Positions 44,594-52,807 of a DNA stretch of 64,000 nucleotides are shown piece by piece. The notes under the pieces are model-generated. The model was not told the origin of the DNA, made no database searches, and saw only the letters and a program-made list of their open reading frames with translations. The position numbers were made by a program, and so were the translations under genes. Origin of the DNA: Mangrovactinospora gilvigrisea (GTDB lineage: Bacteria > Actinomycetota > Actinomycetes > Streptomycetales > Streptomycetaceae); the NCBI RefSeq assembly GCF_001879105.1, contig NZ_MLCF01000002.1:1-64000 (forward strand), written 5' to 3'. How positions within the stretch are numbered: position 1 is the first letter of the stretch; every line of letters begins with the position of its first letter.

Positions 44594-44722
44594 ATGCGTC
44601 ACTTTCCGGACTGGATCCGCCGACGCCTGCGCGAGATGGAGGGCGCCGCGCTCAAGGGCGCCGCGAGCACCGTGGGCAGCGCCGCGGTCACCGGCATCAT
44701 CTGGTGGGTCCACTCACACTGA
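44594..44722 (+). CDS. Tiny hydrophobic peptide, 42 aa
   Basis: Short frame with ATG 44594 preceded by a GGAGATGAGG ribosome binding region. It encodes a basic amphipathic start (MRHFPDWIRRRLREMEG) followed by a hydrophobic helix (GAASTVGSAAVTGIIWWV) and HSH. A basic helix plus one membrane-type helix is the layout of small membrane-acting peptides (type I toxin or membrane-regulator type). It is divergent from an HTH regulator. The ribosome binding site and coherent peptide support it as a gene; its activity is unknown. Confidence 0.5.
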   Translation: MRHFPDWIRRRLREMEGAALKGAASTVGSAAVTGIIWWVHSH

Positions 44723-44842
44723 CGAGAGCGCAGCCGGTCGCGGCGACGGCCCGCGCCAGCGCCTCCGGGTCCGGCCGCAGCCCCGCCGGCAGCCGCCGGA
44801 CCGGAGCGCGCGGCAGGTGGATTTGGGGCTGCGCGAGCTCGA

Positions 44843-45264
44843 TCAGTGCCAGCCGTCGCCCGCGCGCCACTCCAGCATCCGGGCGGACGCCACCGCCTCC
44901 AGGCGTACGGCCGCGGCCGCGGCTATGGCCGGGCGCGCCGCGACGGGCCCGACGGCGGCGTCGGCCAGCGCCAGCACCACGGCCCGCAGTTCAGGCCCGC
45001 GCCCGGCCCGTGCGAGCGGCTCCGCGGCCTTCAGAGCCGACCGAGCGGCCCGAAAGGGGCCATCCCCAGGCCCGCCGCCTGCCGGTCCGTCAGCTCCGCT
45101 CGCTGCAGCAGGAGATCGGCCATCGCGCGGGTGGGCACGGCGGTAACCGCGCGGCAGGCGGTGTCCCCGTGCACGCCGGTCCGTGCCCTCAGGGTGGCCG
45201 CGGCCCTGGTCCAAGTCGAACCGCAGCGTCCGTGCGGCGGGCAAGCTGTCGGGGTGTCTCTCAT
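44843..45264 (-). pseudogene. Frameshifted small gene, unknown product
   Basis: From ATG 45264 the minus strand reads a protein-like frame (MRDTPTACPPHGRCG ... MADLLLQRAELTDRQAAGLG) that is lost near 45060. A second frame takes over with AARSALKAAEPLARAGRG and ALADAAVGPVAARPAIAA and stops at 44843 after MLEWRAGDGWH. Joined by one frameshift they give a plausible ~140-aa helical protein; apart, neither is complete. No family is recognised. It is either a decayed gene or a sequencing indel. Confidence 0.35.
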
Positions 45265-45387
45265 GGCGGGGAACGCGCCCTCGTCCGTCGCGCATCGGCC
45301 AATCAGCTCTGATCGGCGATGCCCGGCCTCCGGCAGTTGGAACGATCGGCGCACGGGCGGGGACGGGCCCCGCCCGAGAAGGCGAGG

Positions 45388-45978
45388 ATGCCGATGATGG
45401 TGCTGCCCGACTACCTCCCGCACGACCGGGACGCGCTCGCGTACTACCTGAGGCACCAGCTGAACCTCCCGGTCGACTACCCGGCCGAGAAGCTGACCGT
45501 CGAACAGATCGCCCAGGTGGCCGCCCTGTCAGCGGCCCTCAACGCCCGCTACGCCGACCAGGGCCACCTGCTGGACCTGATGGCCGGCCTTCCGGCCCCC
45601 GAGGCCGACGGCCAGGAGAGCGGCGACCGGGAGGAGTTCTGGTTCCGGCTGTTCCATGCCTCCGGCACCGCGATGCTGCTGCCGGCCAACCTCAAGGGCC
45701 TGCTGCTGTACGCGCTGCGCGGCGAGGCGGGGCTGGCCGGCCAGTGGCTGGGGGCGCTGCAGGAGATGGACCAGGCGCAGCGCAAGGCTGCCGCCGAGGT
45801 GATCGGCGAGGGCCTGCTCGCGGAGGCCGACTTCCGCGGCGACCCGCCCGGGCAGCTGGGCGAGCTGTGGCTGCGCGATGTGGAGGCGACGGCCTGGCGG
45901 GTGCTGTACGCCGACCGCCGGGCCGATCGCGGCCCGGCCGACCGCGAGGCCTTCCGCGACATGTGGCGCGCGGTCTAG
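45388..45978 (+). CDS. Unknown soluble protein
   Basis: 196 aa. Starts at 45388, 45394 or 45397 are all possible; AAGGCGAGG precedes the first. The sequence begins MVLPDYLPHDRDALAYYLRH, continues EKLTVEQIAQVAALSAALNA and has an aromatic FWFRLFHASGTAMLLPANLK segment, then acidic helices and an Arg-rich end (LYADRRADRGPADREAFRDM). No signal peptide, membrane segment or known motif, so it is probably a cytoplasmic helical protein. Codon bias is strong and the frame is clean. It precedes the FxLD-type methyltransferase by 247 bases and may not share its transcript. Confidence 0.65.
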   Translation: MPMMVLPDYLPHDRDALAYYLRHQLNLPVDYPAEKLTVEQIAQVAALSAALNARYADQGHLLDLMAGLPAPEADGQESGDREEFWFRLFHASGTAMLLPANLKGLLLYALRGEAGLAGQWLGALQEMDQAQRKAAAEVIGEGLLAEADFRGDPPGQLGELWLRDVEATAWRVLYADRRADRGPADREAFRDMWRAV

Positions 45979-46224
45979 CCGCACTCCCGGTCAGCCCCCG
46001 CGCGCCCCTCCGGTCGCATGCGGGGGTATCTGGGGCCGATGTCCGGGCCGCCCGCGGAGTCCGGCGCGTTGAGGCTCCAACGTGCGGCGCGGCGCAACCC
46101 GGCGGCCGCGCCCATTGCCGCGGCGGGCCTCGCCGCGAGCCACGAGCCACGAGCCACCAAGAGCCTCCCGGGTTGTCGGTGGCGGCCCGAATACTGGGTC
46201 CTTTCCCGATCCCAAGGAGCCTCG

Positions 46225-47463
46225 ATGGCCGAGTCGACCACGACCGCGGACGCGGCGGACCTGCGCGAGAAAATGATCTGCGAGTTGAAGGCCGCCGGGG
46301 ACCTCACCTCGCCGGCGGTGGAGGCCGCGATGCGCGCCGTTCCCCGGCACGCCTTTGTGCCGGAGGCCGACCCGGAGAGGGCCTACCGCCCCTTCGACGC
46401 CGTGGTCACCAAACTCGACGCCGCCGGCACCCCGACCAGCTCGGTCTCCGCGCCGCAGGTCCAGGCGCTCATGCTCCAACAGGCCGACCTGGCACCCGGA
46501 ATGCGGGTCCTGGAGATCGGATCCGGCGGCTACAACGCCGCGCTGATCGCGGAGCTGGTCGGCGCCGGCGGCCAGGTCACCACCCTCGACATCGACCCGC
46601 ACGTCACCGACCGGGCGAAGCAGCTGCTGACCCGGCACGGCTACCCGGCGGTGCGCGTGGCGACCGGCGACGCCTTCCGCGGCCTGCCCGACCACGCCCC
46701 CTTCGACGCCATCGTGGTGACGGCCGGAGCCTGGGACATTCCCTCGGCCTGGCACGAGCAACTGGCCGAGGGCGGGCGCCTGGTGCTGCCGCTGCGCCTG
46801 CGCGGCCTGACCCGCTCGATCGCCTTCACCCGCCGCGACGGGCACCTGGAGAGCCGCTCCGCGCACCTGTGCGGGTTCGTGCCGATGCAAGGCCGCGACG
46901 CACACCCCACCCGCCTCCTGCCGGTCCCTGGCGCCCCCGGGGTCAGCCTCGCCTTCGACGACGCGACCGACGCCGACCCCGCCGCCCTTCGCGCCGCCGC
47001 GGCAGGGTCCCGGTCCGAGGTGTGGACCGGGGTGAGCCTGGGTGTGCAGGAGCCGTTCGATGCGCTGCAGATGTGGCTGGCCACCCAGTTGGACGGCTTT
47101 TGCACCATGGCCGTCGACCAGGCCCGCGATGCCGGCCTCGTCGACGCGGCCAGCCCCGCCTTCAGCCTGGCCGCCGTGTCCGGCGGCGCCTTCGGCTACC
47201 TCACCTGGCGGCGCCGGCCGAATGGTGCCGGCCCGCGGGTGGAGCTCGGCGCCCACGCCCTGGGACCGCACGGCGCCGCCCTGGCCCGCGAGATCGCCGA
47301 GCACGTCCGGAGCTGGGACCAGCAGCAGCGCGGCGGCCCCGGGCCGGTCTACACCGCCCACCCCGCCACCGCCCGGATCACCCCGCAACCCGACCGGCGG
47401 ATCATCACCAAACGCCACACCCAACTCGCCATCACCTGGCCTGCGGCACTCCGCGGCCGCTGA
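46225..47463 (+). CDS. FxLD-system-type protein methyltransferase (PCMT-like), orphan
   Basis: 412 aa. AAGGAG lies 5 bases before ATG 46225. The N-terminus has AAMRAVPRHAFVPEADPERAY, and the motif I GSGGYNAALIAELVG is the form found in methyltransferases annotated with FxLD lanthipeptide systems. TAGAWDIP and GRLVLPLRLRGLTRS complete the protein-L-isoaspartate-methyltransferase-like core (residues ~20-230); the ~180-residue C-terminal part is specific to this group. In FxLD clusters the enzyme methylates a carboxylate of a ribosomal peptide. Here no FxLD precursor, dehydratase or cyclase is visible nearby, so the substrate is unknown. A short (CGAGCCAC)x3 direct repeat lies upstream near 46136-46162. 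Confidence 0.8.
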   Translation: MAESTTTADAADLREKMICELKAAGDLTSPAVEAAMRAVPRHAFVPEADPERAYRPFDAVVTKLDAAGTPTSSVSAPQVQALMLQQADLAPGMRVLEIGSGGYNAALIAELVGAGGQVTTLDIDPHVTDRAKQLLTRHGYPAVRVATGDAFRGLPDHAPFDAIVVTAGAWDIPSAWHEQLAEGGRLVLPLRLRGLTRSIAFTRRDGHLESRSAHLCGFVPMQGRDAHPTRLLPVPGAPGVSLAFDDATDADPAALRAAAAGSRSEVWTGVSLGVQEPFDALQMWLATQLDGFCTMAVDQARDAGLVDAASPAFSLAAVSGGAFGYLTWRRRPNGAGPRVELGAHALGPHGAALAREIAEHVRSWDQQQRGGPGPVYTAHPATARITPQPDRRIITKRHTQLAITWPAALRGR

Positions 47464-47629
47464 GGTGAGCGAAGGAGCTGGGACGGGCCCCCGCACCCGA
47501 CAGCGCGAACCCCTACCCGCCGCCATGCCAACGACCACAGAAGAGGCGGGCCGCGCATTCCCGCTGCCCGGTGCTCGTGCCCTGGCGTGGCTCCGGTCGG
47601 CAGCCGCCCGCCCAGGGCCCACCCGGTGC

Positions 47630-48910
47630 CTACCCGGGGCCCGAACCGGGCGGCTCGCCGGCCGCGGGTGAGCTGGGCAGGTCACGGCGCCGGTTGAACG
47701 GGCCGGCCAACAACAGCGCCCACGAGACGGTCACCCAGATCGCGCCGAGTGCCACCGCGGAGCGCAGGCCGATCACCGAGGCCAGTGCACCGCCCGCAAG
47801 CGCGCCGAGCGGTGTGGCGCCGTAGGTGAAGAACTGCATGCTGACCGTGACGCGGCCCAACAGCTCCGGCGGGCAGTACTGCTGGCGGAAGGTCGACTTG
47901 ATGACGCTGCTGCTCGCCAGGCCGGTGGCCGCCAGCGCTCCCCCGGCGACGGCGAACGGCAGCGTCGAGGCGGAGGTGGTCAGCGGGATCAGGAGCGCGG
48001 GGGCCGTCGCGAGCGCCTGCGTGACCAGCAGGGCCCGCGCGGAGCCGAACCGGCGTGCCAGCCGCCCGGCCAGCAGCGCTCCGGCCAGGCCGCCGGCGCT
48101 CATCATCCCCATCGCCCCTCCGATCACCCCGGGGGCGATGCCCGCGCTGCGGACCAGGTAGGGGATCAGGATCGCCTGGTAGGCGGTGAGCCCGACGTTG
48201 ATGACCGCGCTTACTGCGGTCAGCGAGCGCAGGTACCGGTCGCGGGCGATCATCCGGACGCCGTCCGCGACGGAGCGGCGGAAGGATTGGGGGGTGACAG
48301 CTCCCGCCCCGGCCGGGCTCCGGTCGAGCGTGGGCAGCCGGGCGGCCAGGCCGAAGGCGATGAGGTAGGACAGGGCGTCGAAGACCACGGTCGCTGCGGC
48401 TCCGACCGCCTGCACGAGCGCTCCCCCGGCGCTCGGGCCGGCCACGCTGACCACCGCGTTCCCCGCCTGCATGCGGCTGTTGGCCGCGGCCAGCGCCTCC
48501 GGTTGGGCCAGGCGGGGCAGCAGCACCTGGTAGGAGGTCTCCGACACCACGCTGCACGCCCCGGCGACCAGGGCGACGGACACGATCAAAGGCATCGTCA
48601 GCCGGCCGGTCGCGGACGCGGCCGGAACGGCAGCCACCGCCAGCATGGCCGCGGCGCTGCAGGCCAGGATCAGCGTCCTGGGCTGGGACCGGTCGACCAG
48701 TGTTCCGGCGGGCAGGCCGATCACCAGCCAGGGCAGCCATGCGGCTGCGGTCAGCAGGGAGACCTGGAAGGCGGATGCGTGGAGCGCGGTGAGCGACAGG
48801 ACGGGCAGGGCGATGGCGGTGAAGGTGCTGCCGAACTTGGAGATCGTCGAGCCGCACAGCAGGGCGGCAAACCCTGGGCGGCAGACCATCGTGGAGGCCT
48901 TGGCTGACAT
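47630..48910 (-). CDS. MFS transporter (drug-efflux type)
   Basis: About 426 aa with 10-12 membrane helices. Loop 2-3 carries GLPAGTLVDRSQPRTLI, a variant of MFS motif A (GxxxDRxxRR), and a similar GRLARRFGSARALL occurs in the second half. It belongs to the broad MFS_3/macrolide-efflux-like group; the substrate is unknown. ATG 48910 has AAAGGAG 12 bases upstream, a long spacing. An in-frame ATG at 48967 also exists, but it lies inside the 3' arm of a 19-bp hairpin. That arrangement could attenuate expression. It is downstream of a P-loop kinase gene on the same strand, separated by the hairpin. Confidence 0.8.
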   Translation of the reverse strand: MSAKASTMVCRPGFAALLCGSTISKFGSTFTAIALPVLSLTALHASAFQVSLLTAAAWLPWLVIGLPAGTLVDRSQPRTLILACSAAAMLAVAAVPAASATGRLTMPLIVSVALVAGACSVVSETSYQVLLPRLAQPEALAAANSRMQAGNAVVSVAGPSAGGALVQAVGAAATVVFDALSYLIAFGLAARLPTLDRSPAGAGAVTPQSFRRSVADGVRMIARDRYLRSLTAVSAVINVGLTAYQAILIPYLVRSAGIAPGVIGGAMGMMSAGGLAGALLAGRLARRFGSARALLVTQALATAPALLIPLTTSASTLPFAVAGGALAATGLASSSVIKSTFRQQYCPPELLGRVTVSMQFFTYGATPLGALAGGALASVIGLRSAVALGAIWVTVSWALLLAGPFNRRRDLPSSPAAGEPPGSGPG

Positions 48911-48962
48911 TAGGGGTCGGCGCTCCTTTCGCAGACAGGGAAAAGAGGGATCGGGCCGTGCG

Positions 48963-49007
48963 CGCATGGCGGCAGGGCCCCCGGGTACGGGGCCCTGCCG
49001 CCATGCG
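48963..49007 (-). terminator. 19-bp perfect hairpin between kinase and MFS genes
   Basis: Arms 48963-48981 and 48989-49007 are perfectly complementary (19 bp, almost all G-C) with a 7-base loop. On the minus strand it begins 42 bases after the kinase stop and is followed by CTCTTTTCCC, so it can act as a terminator. It also hides an upstream in-frame ATG (48967) of the MFS gene, so attenuation is possible. Confidence 0.7.
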
Positions 49008-49048
49008 GCACGCGGGGAGAGGGGAAGCGGCGGCCGGTCCGCGCCGCG

Positions 49049-49567
49049 CTACCGCGCGGCGGACCCCTGGCCGCGGGCGTGCGCAAGGACCTCGCCCACC
49101 AGGGCCTTCACGCTGCGGGTCATGTCGAGCCGGTGGACGTTCCACGGGATCCGGGCGAGGTCGTCGGCGGCCATCGACCACCACGCCTCGATGTTCTCGG
49201 CGGGAACCTCGCGGTCGCGGGCGCCGGCACGCTCCAGCGCGGTGCCCAGGTCGATGCCGCAGTAGAAGTCGTGGAAGGTGTGGCCGTAGAAGCGGGAGGC
49301 GGCGGCGAGCAGCTCCACGCCGCCGTGGTCCTCGCTGGACAGGATCAGCCCGCTGACCACGACGTGGTAGCCGTTGCGGAGGTAGACCTCCGCGAGGCTG
49401 CGCATCGCGTCGAACACGACGCGCTTGTTGTACTCGCCCGGCACGGTCTGCCAGTTGAACATGTCGGTGTCGATGTGCGCGCAGGGATAGCCGAGCTCGG
49501 CGCGCAGCGCCTCTCCCAGGGTGGTTTTGCCCGCTCCGGCCGGTCCGCGCAGGACGAAGGTGTGCAT
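49049..49567 (-). CDS. P-loop kinase-like protein
   Basis: 172 aa. ATG 49567 has AGAGAGG 5 bases upstream. Walker A is LRGPAGAGKTTLGEALRAEL at the very N-terminus, followed by HIDTDMFNWQTVPGE, which resembles the substrate-side acidic motif of small-molecule kinases (AAA_33/zeta-toxin/gluconate-kinase type), and by GYHVVVSGLILSSED. No lid with several arginines is obvious. It may phosphorylate a small molecule such as an antibiotic or nucleoside. It precedes the MFS exporter on the same strand; inactivation by phosphorylation and export would be a sensible pair, but this is inference. Confidence 0.65.
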   Translation of the reverse strand: MHTFVLRGPAGAGKTTLGEALRAELGYPCAHIDTDMFNWQTVPGEYNKRVVFDAMRSLAEVYLRNGYHVVVSGLILSSEDHGGVELLAAASRFYGHTFHDFYCGIDLGTALERAGARDREVPAENIEAWWSMAADDLARIPWNVHRLDMTRSVKALVGEVLAHARGQGSAAR

Positions 49568-50221
49568 GACTGCCTCTCTGATCCACGACGAAGGCGCCGG
49601 CGGGCGCACCGCGTGCGCCCGCCGACAGGCGAGGGGTTCATGACGTGACCCGGCGAAAAACAAGCACCCGCAGCCAGCCGCTTCACGGCGAAGCGGCAGG
49701 CCGCCGAAGCGGCGTGCCGACAGAGCCCGTCCACGGCACGCGGTCGGCATGCGAACAGGCTCAACGCGACGGTTTCGCCCTACAGGCGCGGCAGCACCGA
49801 CCGCCCCGCACCACGCGGCGCGCAGGCCGCCGGCGCGGGGATCGGTTCAGCCGGGGTCACGCGGCACAGGCGTCGGCGGCGCACCTGCGCCGCGTCGACG
49901 CCCGTACCGGGCCAGGGCCTTCAGGTCGGATCGTCGTCCGAGGACGATGGCTGCACCATGGACCCGATCATCGATCATCCGGAGACGCAAGGTAACCCCC
50001 CAACGCCGCCGATCTTCGTATCCGCCGTACATGCTCGCGCGACGACGAGATGAGACGGGTGTCAGCGCGACGACATTGGGCTTCTGGATCATCCGCTGGC
50101 AACCTTCCGACGCATGGAGGCCTGACGGTCAATCAGCAGAGGTGTTGGCGGGGGTCGAAGGCGTTGGTCTCGCCGTTGATTCTCGGTTGACCAGGCAGAA
50201 GCGGGCCGTGAAACTCCCCGT
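49568..50221. other. Intergenic, 654 bases
   Basis: No supportable gene. A minus-strand frame at 49847-50092 (RLRMIDDRVHGAAIVLGRRS) reads weakly protein-like but has no ribosome binding site or family. The region holds the divergent promoters of the kinase (minus) and GNAT (plus) genes. Confidence 0.45.
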
Positions 50222-50773
50222 GTGACTAGTGATCAGTCTGAGGCGGCAGTGTCGGTGACCCTTCGGCAGCTCGAGGCGGACGATTGGCCGGTGGTGCACA
50301 CCTGGGGCCGGCTTCTGGACTACTGCCGCTTTCAGCCCTGGGGTCCCGACACCGAGGACGAGTCCCGGGCCTTCGTCGCGGAAGCCGCCGCCGCCTGGAC
50401 GGCCGCGCCCCAGATCCGCTACGCGTATCTGGTCAGTGTCGACGGCCAAGCCGCGGGGACCGCCGAGCTGAACATCCGCAATGCGGCTCACCGCCATGGG
50501 GAGCTCTCCTACGGCCTCCACCCGCGGGTGTGGGGCAAGGGGATCGGCACCGCTGTTGCGCAGCAGCTGCTGGAGATCGGGTTCAACCAGTTGGGACTGC
50601 ACCGGATCATGGGCACCTGCGACCCGCGCAATGTCGGCTCCGCCCGCGTCCTGGCCAAGGCCGGTATGACCTACGAGGGGCGGATGCGCCAGACCTTGAG
50701 GATCCGCGACGGATGGCGCGACTCGGAGCTGTTCAGCATCCTCGAGGACGAGTGGCGCCCTGCGTCGGACTGA
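50222..50773 (+). CDS. GNAT-family N-acetyltransferase (RimJ/RimL-like)
   Basis: 183 aa. Acceptor-side start VTLRQLEADDWPVVHTWGR, core strand TAELNIRNAAHRHGELSYGL, and the acetyl-CoA loop VWGKGIGTAVAQQLLEIGF (a G-x-G-T-A form), followed by LGLHRIMGTCDPRNVGSARV and KAGMTYEGRMR, which are diagnostic of the RimJ/RimL subgroup. It acetylates an amino group of a protein N-terminus or small molecule; the substrate is unknown. GTG 50222 has no clear ribosome binding site; GTG 50249, with GAGG 5 bases upstream, may be the true start. Confidence 0.85.
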   Translation: MTSDQSEAAVSVTLRQLEADDWPVVHTWGRLLDYCRFQPWGPDTEDESRAFVAEAAAAWTAAPQIRYAYLVSVDGQAAGTAELNIRNAAHRHGELSYGLHPRVWGKGIGTAVAQQLLEIGFNQLGLHRIMGTCDPRNVGSARVLAKAGMTYEGRMRQTLRIRDGWRDSELFSILEDEWRPASD

Positions 50774-50794
50774 GCAAGGCACCGGTAGGGCGAA

Positions 50795-51124
50795 GGCCCG
50801 GCCGCCGTCGATCACGTGGATGCGGTCCATCGCCCACAGCGTCCAGGCCCGGTGCGAGACCACGATCATGAGGCGCAGGGTGCGGGTGCGGCCCAGTGCG
50901 GCGAACACCTCCTGCTCGGCCTCGGCGTCGATCGCCGGGGTGGGCTCGTCCAGGATCCAGATCGGCGCCCGCCGCAGATGGATCCGGGCCAGCGCCAGGC
51001 GCTGCCACTGCCCGCCGGAGATGCCCACCCCGCCCCACTGCTCCCCCACCTGGGGATCCAGGCCGTCGGGCATGGCGCGGACGAAGTCGGCGGTATGCGT
51101 CGCCTCCAGGGCTCGCTTCGTCAC
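50795..51124 (-). pseudogene. ABC transporter ATPase fragment
   Basis: The minus strand holds the second half of an exporter-type ABC nucleotide-binding domain: ADFVRAMPDGLDPQVGEQWG, signature ISGGQWQRLALAR, Walker B IWILDEPTPAIDAEAEQ, H-loop MIVVSHRAW and DRIHVIDGG. The membrane domain, Walker A and Q-loop are missing upstream (cut near 51124). The normal C-terminus is also lost near 50795, although the frame runs on without stop. In the signature, tryptophan replaces the common glutamine. It is a remnant and cannot work as an ATPase. Confidence 0.8.
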
Positions 51125-51239
51125 CCCAGGCGTTCGCCAACCCGAGAGCCGCGAGCCTGGTCGCGCTCCTGACGGTGCTTTTGGCCACCCTGAACCCGCC
51201 GGAGCCGGGGCGCCTCGGAGGAGGACACCTGACGCCCGC

Positions 51240-52157
51240 TCAGCCCGGTCGCTGGAGTCGGCGGCGGGCGAACTCCAGTCGTTCCTCGTTCCCGGCGGGA
51301 TCGTCCAGGCCGGTGGCGTCGCCTCGCAGGATCCGGTCGGCGAAGTAGAGCATGTTCACCGCGTACCGGAAGTCCAGGAACACCTCCAGCGCGCGCTCCG
51401 CCTCGGCGCGGGAGAGTGCGCCCTCGGCAAGGTAGGCGTCGACAAGCGGGGCCGCCTCGCCCTGCGGGGCGCCCACGTCCATCACCACGGTGGCGAGGTC
51501 GAAGACGCGCGGGCCGAGGTCGGCCGAGCCCCAGTCCAGGAGACCGCAGGCACCGGCGGCGTCGTCCAGGCGGAAGTGCTCGGGCGCCGGGTCGACATGG
51601 ACCGGGCCCCAGGTTAGCGTCTCCGCCCGCATCGCCTCCAGGTCGTCGGCGACCCGCCGGAGCGCGGGACGGATCCACGGGCGCAGGCCGAGCACCGCGG
51701 GGTCCGCGCCCGCGGGCAGCAGCCCGAGGAGGTGCAGCCGCGCCTGACGCGGCGTCACCGCCTCGGTGCCCAGCGCGCGGTGGACGCGGCCCAGCGTCGC
51801 GCCCGCCGCCTTGAGGTCGGCGTCGCTCCGGTGGTCCGGCTCCCGCCCGGGCACCCAGCGCAGCAGCGCCACCTCATGGCCGGCGGCGGAGACGACGCGT
51901 CGGCCGTCGGCCGCGGCCACCGGCGCACCGCAGGCGACAGCGGCGCCGGACTCCTCGACATCCAGGGCGAACCGAAGCCCGCGGCGGAAGCGCTCCGCCT
52001 CGGCGCCGTCCGGCACCGCCTTGACAGCCCAATGCCCGCCGCCGCACCGCACCTCCCAGGCAACCGAGTTCATGCCACCTCGCAGCGGGACGACCTGGGG
52101 ATCGCGGAGCCGCCAGTGGCACTCCAACAAGTCCTGCACCGGAACCGGAAACGACAT
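51240..52157 (-). CDS. APH-fold phosphotransferase
   Basis: 305 aa. N-lobe: PLRGGMNSVAWEV and HWAVKAVP (ATP lysine). The catalytic loop is GPVHVDPAPEHFRL, an HxDxxxxH form, followed by GLLDWGSADLGPRVFDLA as the metal-binding segment. The HxDxxxxH variant also occurs in the 10786-11697 protein, but the sequences otherwise differ. A small hydroxylated substrate is expected but cannot be specified. ATG 52157 opens the protein naturally (MSFPVPVQDLLE). It lies between an ABC fragment and a truncated membrane protein gene, and may share a transcript with the latter (43-base gap). Confidence 0.75.
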   Translation of the reverse strand: MSFPVPVQDLLECHWRLRDPQVVPLRGGMNSVAWEVRCGGGHWAVKAVPDGAEAERFRRGLRFALDVEESGAAVACGAPVAAADGRRVVSAAGHEVALLRWVPGREPDHRSDADLKAAGATLGRVHRALGTEAVTPRQARLHLLGLLPAGADPAVLGLRPWIRPALRRVADDLEAMRAETLTWGPVHVDPAPEHFRLDDAAGACGLLDWGSADLGPRVFDLATVVMDVGAPQGEAAPLVDAYLAEGALSRAEAERALEVFLDFRYAVNMLYFADRILRGDATGLDDPAGNEERLEFARRRLQRPG

Positions 52158-52199
52158 GGCGCCGGACCCTAACAGAGCCCGGCGCCGTGTGGGAGCGGG

Positions 52200-52442
52200 T
52201 CAGCCCGGCTGGCCGACGCCGCGGCGGCGGGCGGCCAGGGAGCGGAAGAAGTTCACGACCAGCAGCAGCGGCAGGATGAAGGCCTTGACAAAGATGAAGT
52301 AGGTGCCGCCCTGGAAGACGAAGGCCAGATAGACGCCGTACCCCGCGAACGCCAGCCCGAAGAGGGCGTTGACGACCCGCCAGCCCCTGCTCTGCCGGCC
52401 CCCGGATCTGGCCAGGACGACCATCACCACACCGCTGACCAT
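52200..52442 (-). CDS. Small membrane protein, N-terminus cut at a junction
   Basis: 80 aa with helices MVSGVVMVVLA, VVNALFGLAFAGYGVYLAF and IFVKAFILPLLLVVNFF, common in small streptomycete membrane proteins. Upstream of ATG 52442 the frame stays open and hydrophobic (SWCVLLL), so the first helix originally began further upstream, but homology to a helicase remnant starts at about 52490 on the other strand. The original start was probably lost in that junction. It may still be translated from 52442. Confidence 0.55.
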   Translation of the reverse strand: MVSGVVMVVLARSGGRQSRGWRVVNALFGLAFAGYGVYLAFVFQGGTYFIFVKAFILPLLLVVNFFRSLAARRRGVGQPG

Positions 52443-52489
52443 CAGCAGCAGGACGCACCACGAGAAGCCCGCGGTATCGGCCTGGCTAT

Positions 52490-52750
52490 GTAACCGAGGG
52501 CGGAGGCGGCCGCGGGAAGACCCTCAGCGCCTTTGCGCGGGGCCTGGCAGCGCTGCGCCAGTACACCGCCCGCACCGCGAGGACCAAGGTTTCCTGCCCG
52601 CACGTGGAGAGCATCGTCCTGGCCGGCGGCACCACGGCCGAGGTCCGGCTGGGGGTCTGGATCTCCAACATCAAGTCCCCTACGCGGCGGGCGAAGCTGA
52701 CCGACGATCAGTGCGCGGCGCTCGCCGAGGCCGGCCTCGAACTCGGCTGA
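52490..52750 (+). pseudogene. C-terminal remnant of HA-domain helicase
   Basis: The frame reads TEGGGGRGKTLSAFARGLA, LRQYTART, LGVWISNIKSPTRRAKL and TDDQCAALAEAGLELG, then TGA. It closely matches the last ~85 residues of the intact helicase at 38632-41400 (DGGGGRSKALSAFERGLA ...). The motor domains and start are missing. The left edge cuts a membrane-protein gene; the right edge lies 57 bases before an FxLD-type methyltransferase gene. Confidence 0.85.
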
Positions 52751-52807
52751 GTCGGCCGCCTCCTCGGTCATCGGATCTTTGTCGTAGGCGGGTGGCAGTC
52801 TGCCCGG

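Noticed and set aside
46225-47463. A lanthipeptide (FxLD) biosynthetic cluster
   Set aside because: Only the methyltransferase is present. No precursor with an FxLD motif and no dehydratase or cyclase gene was found near either copy.
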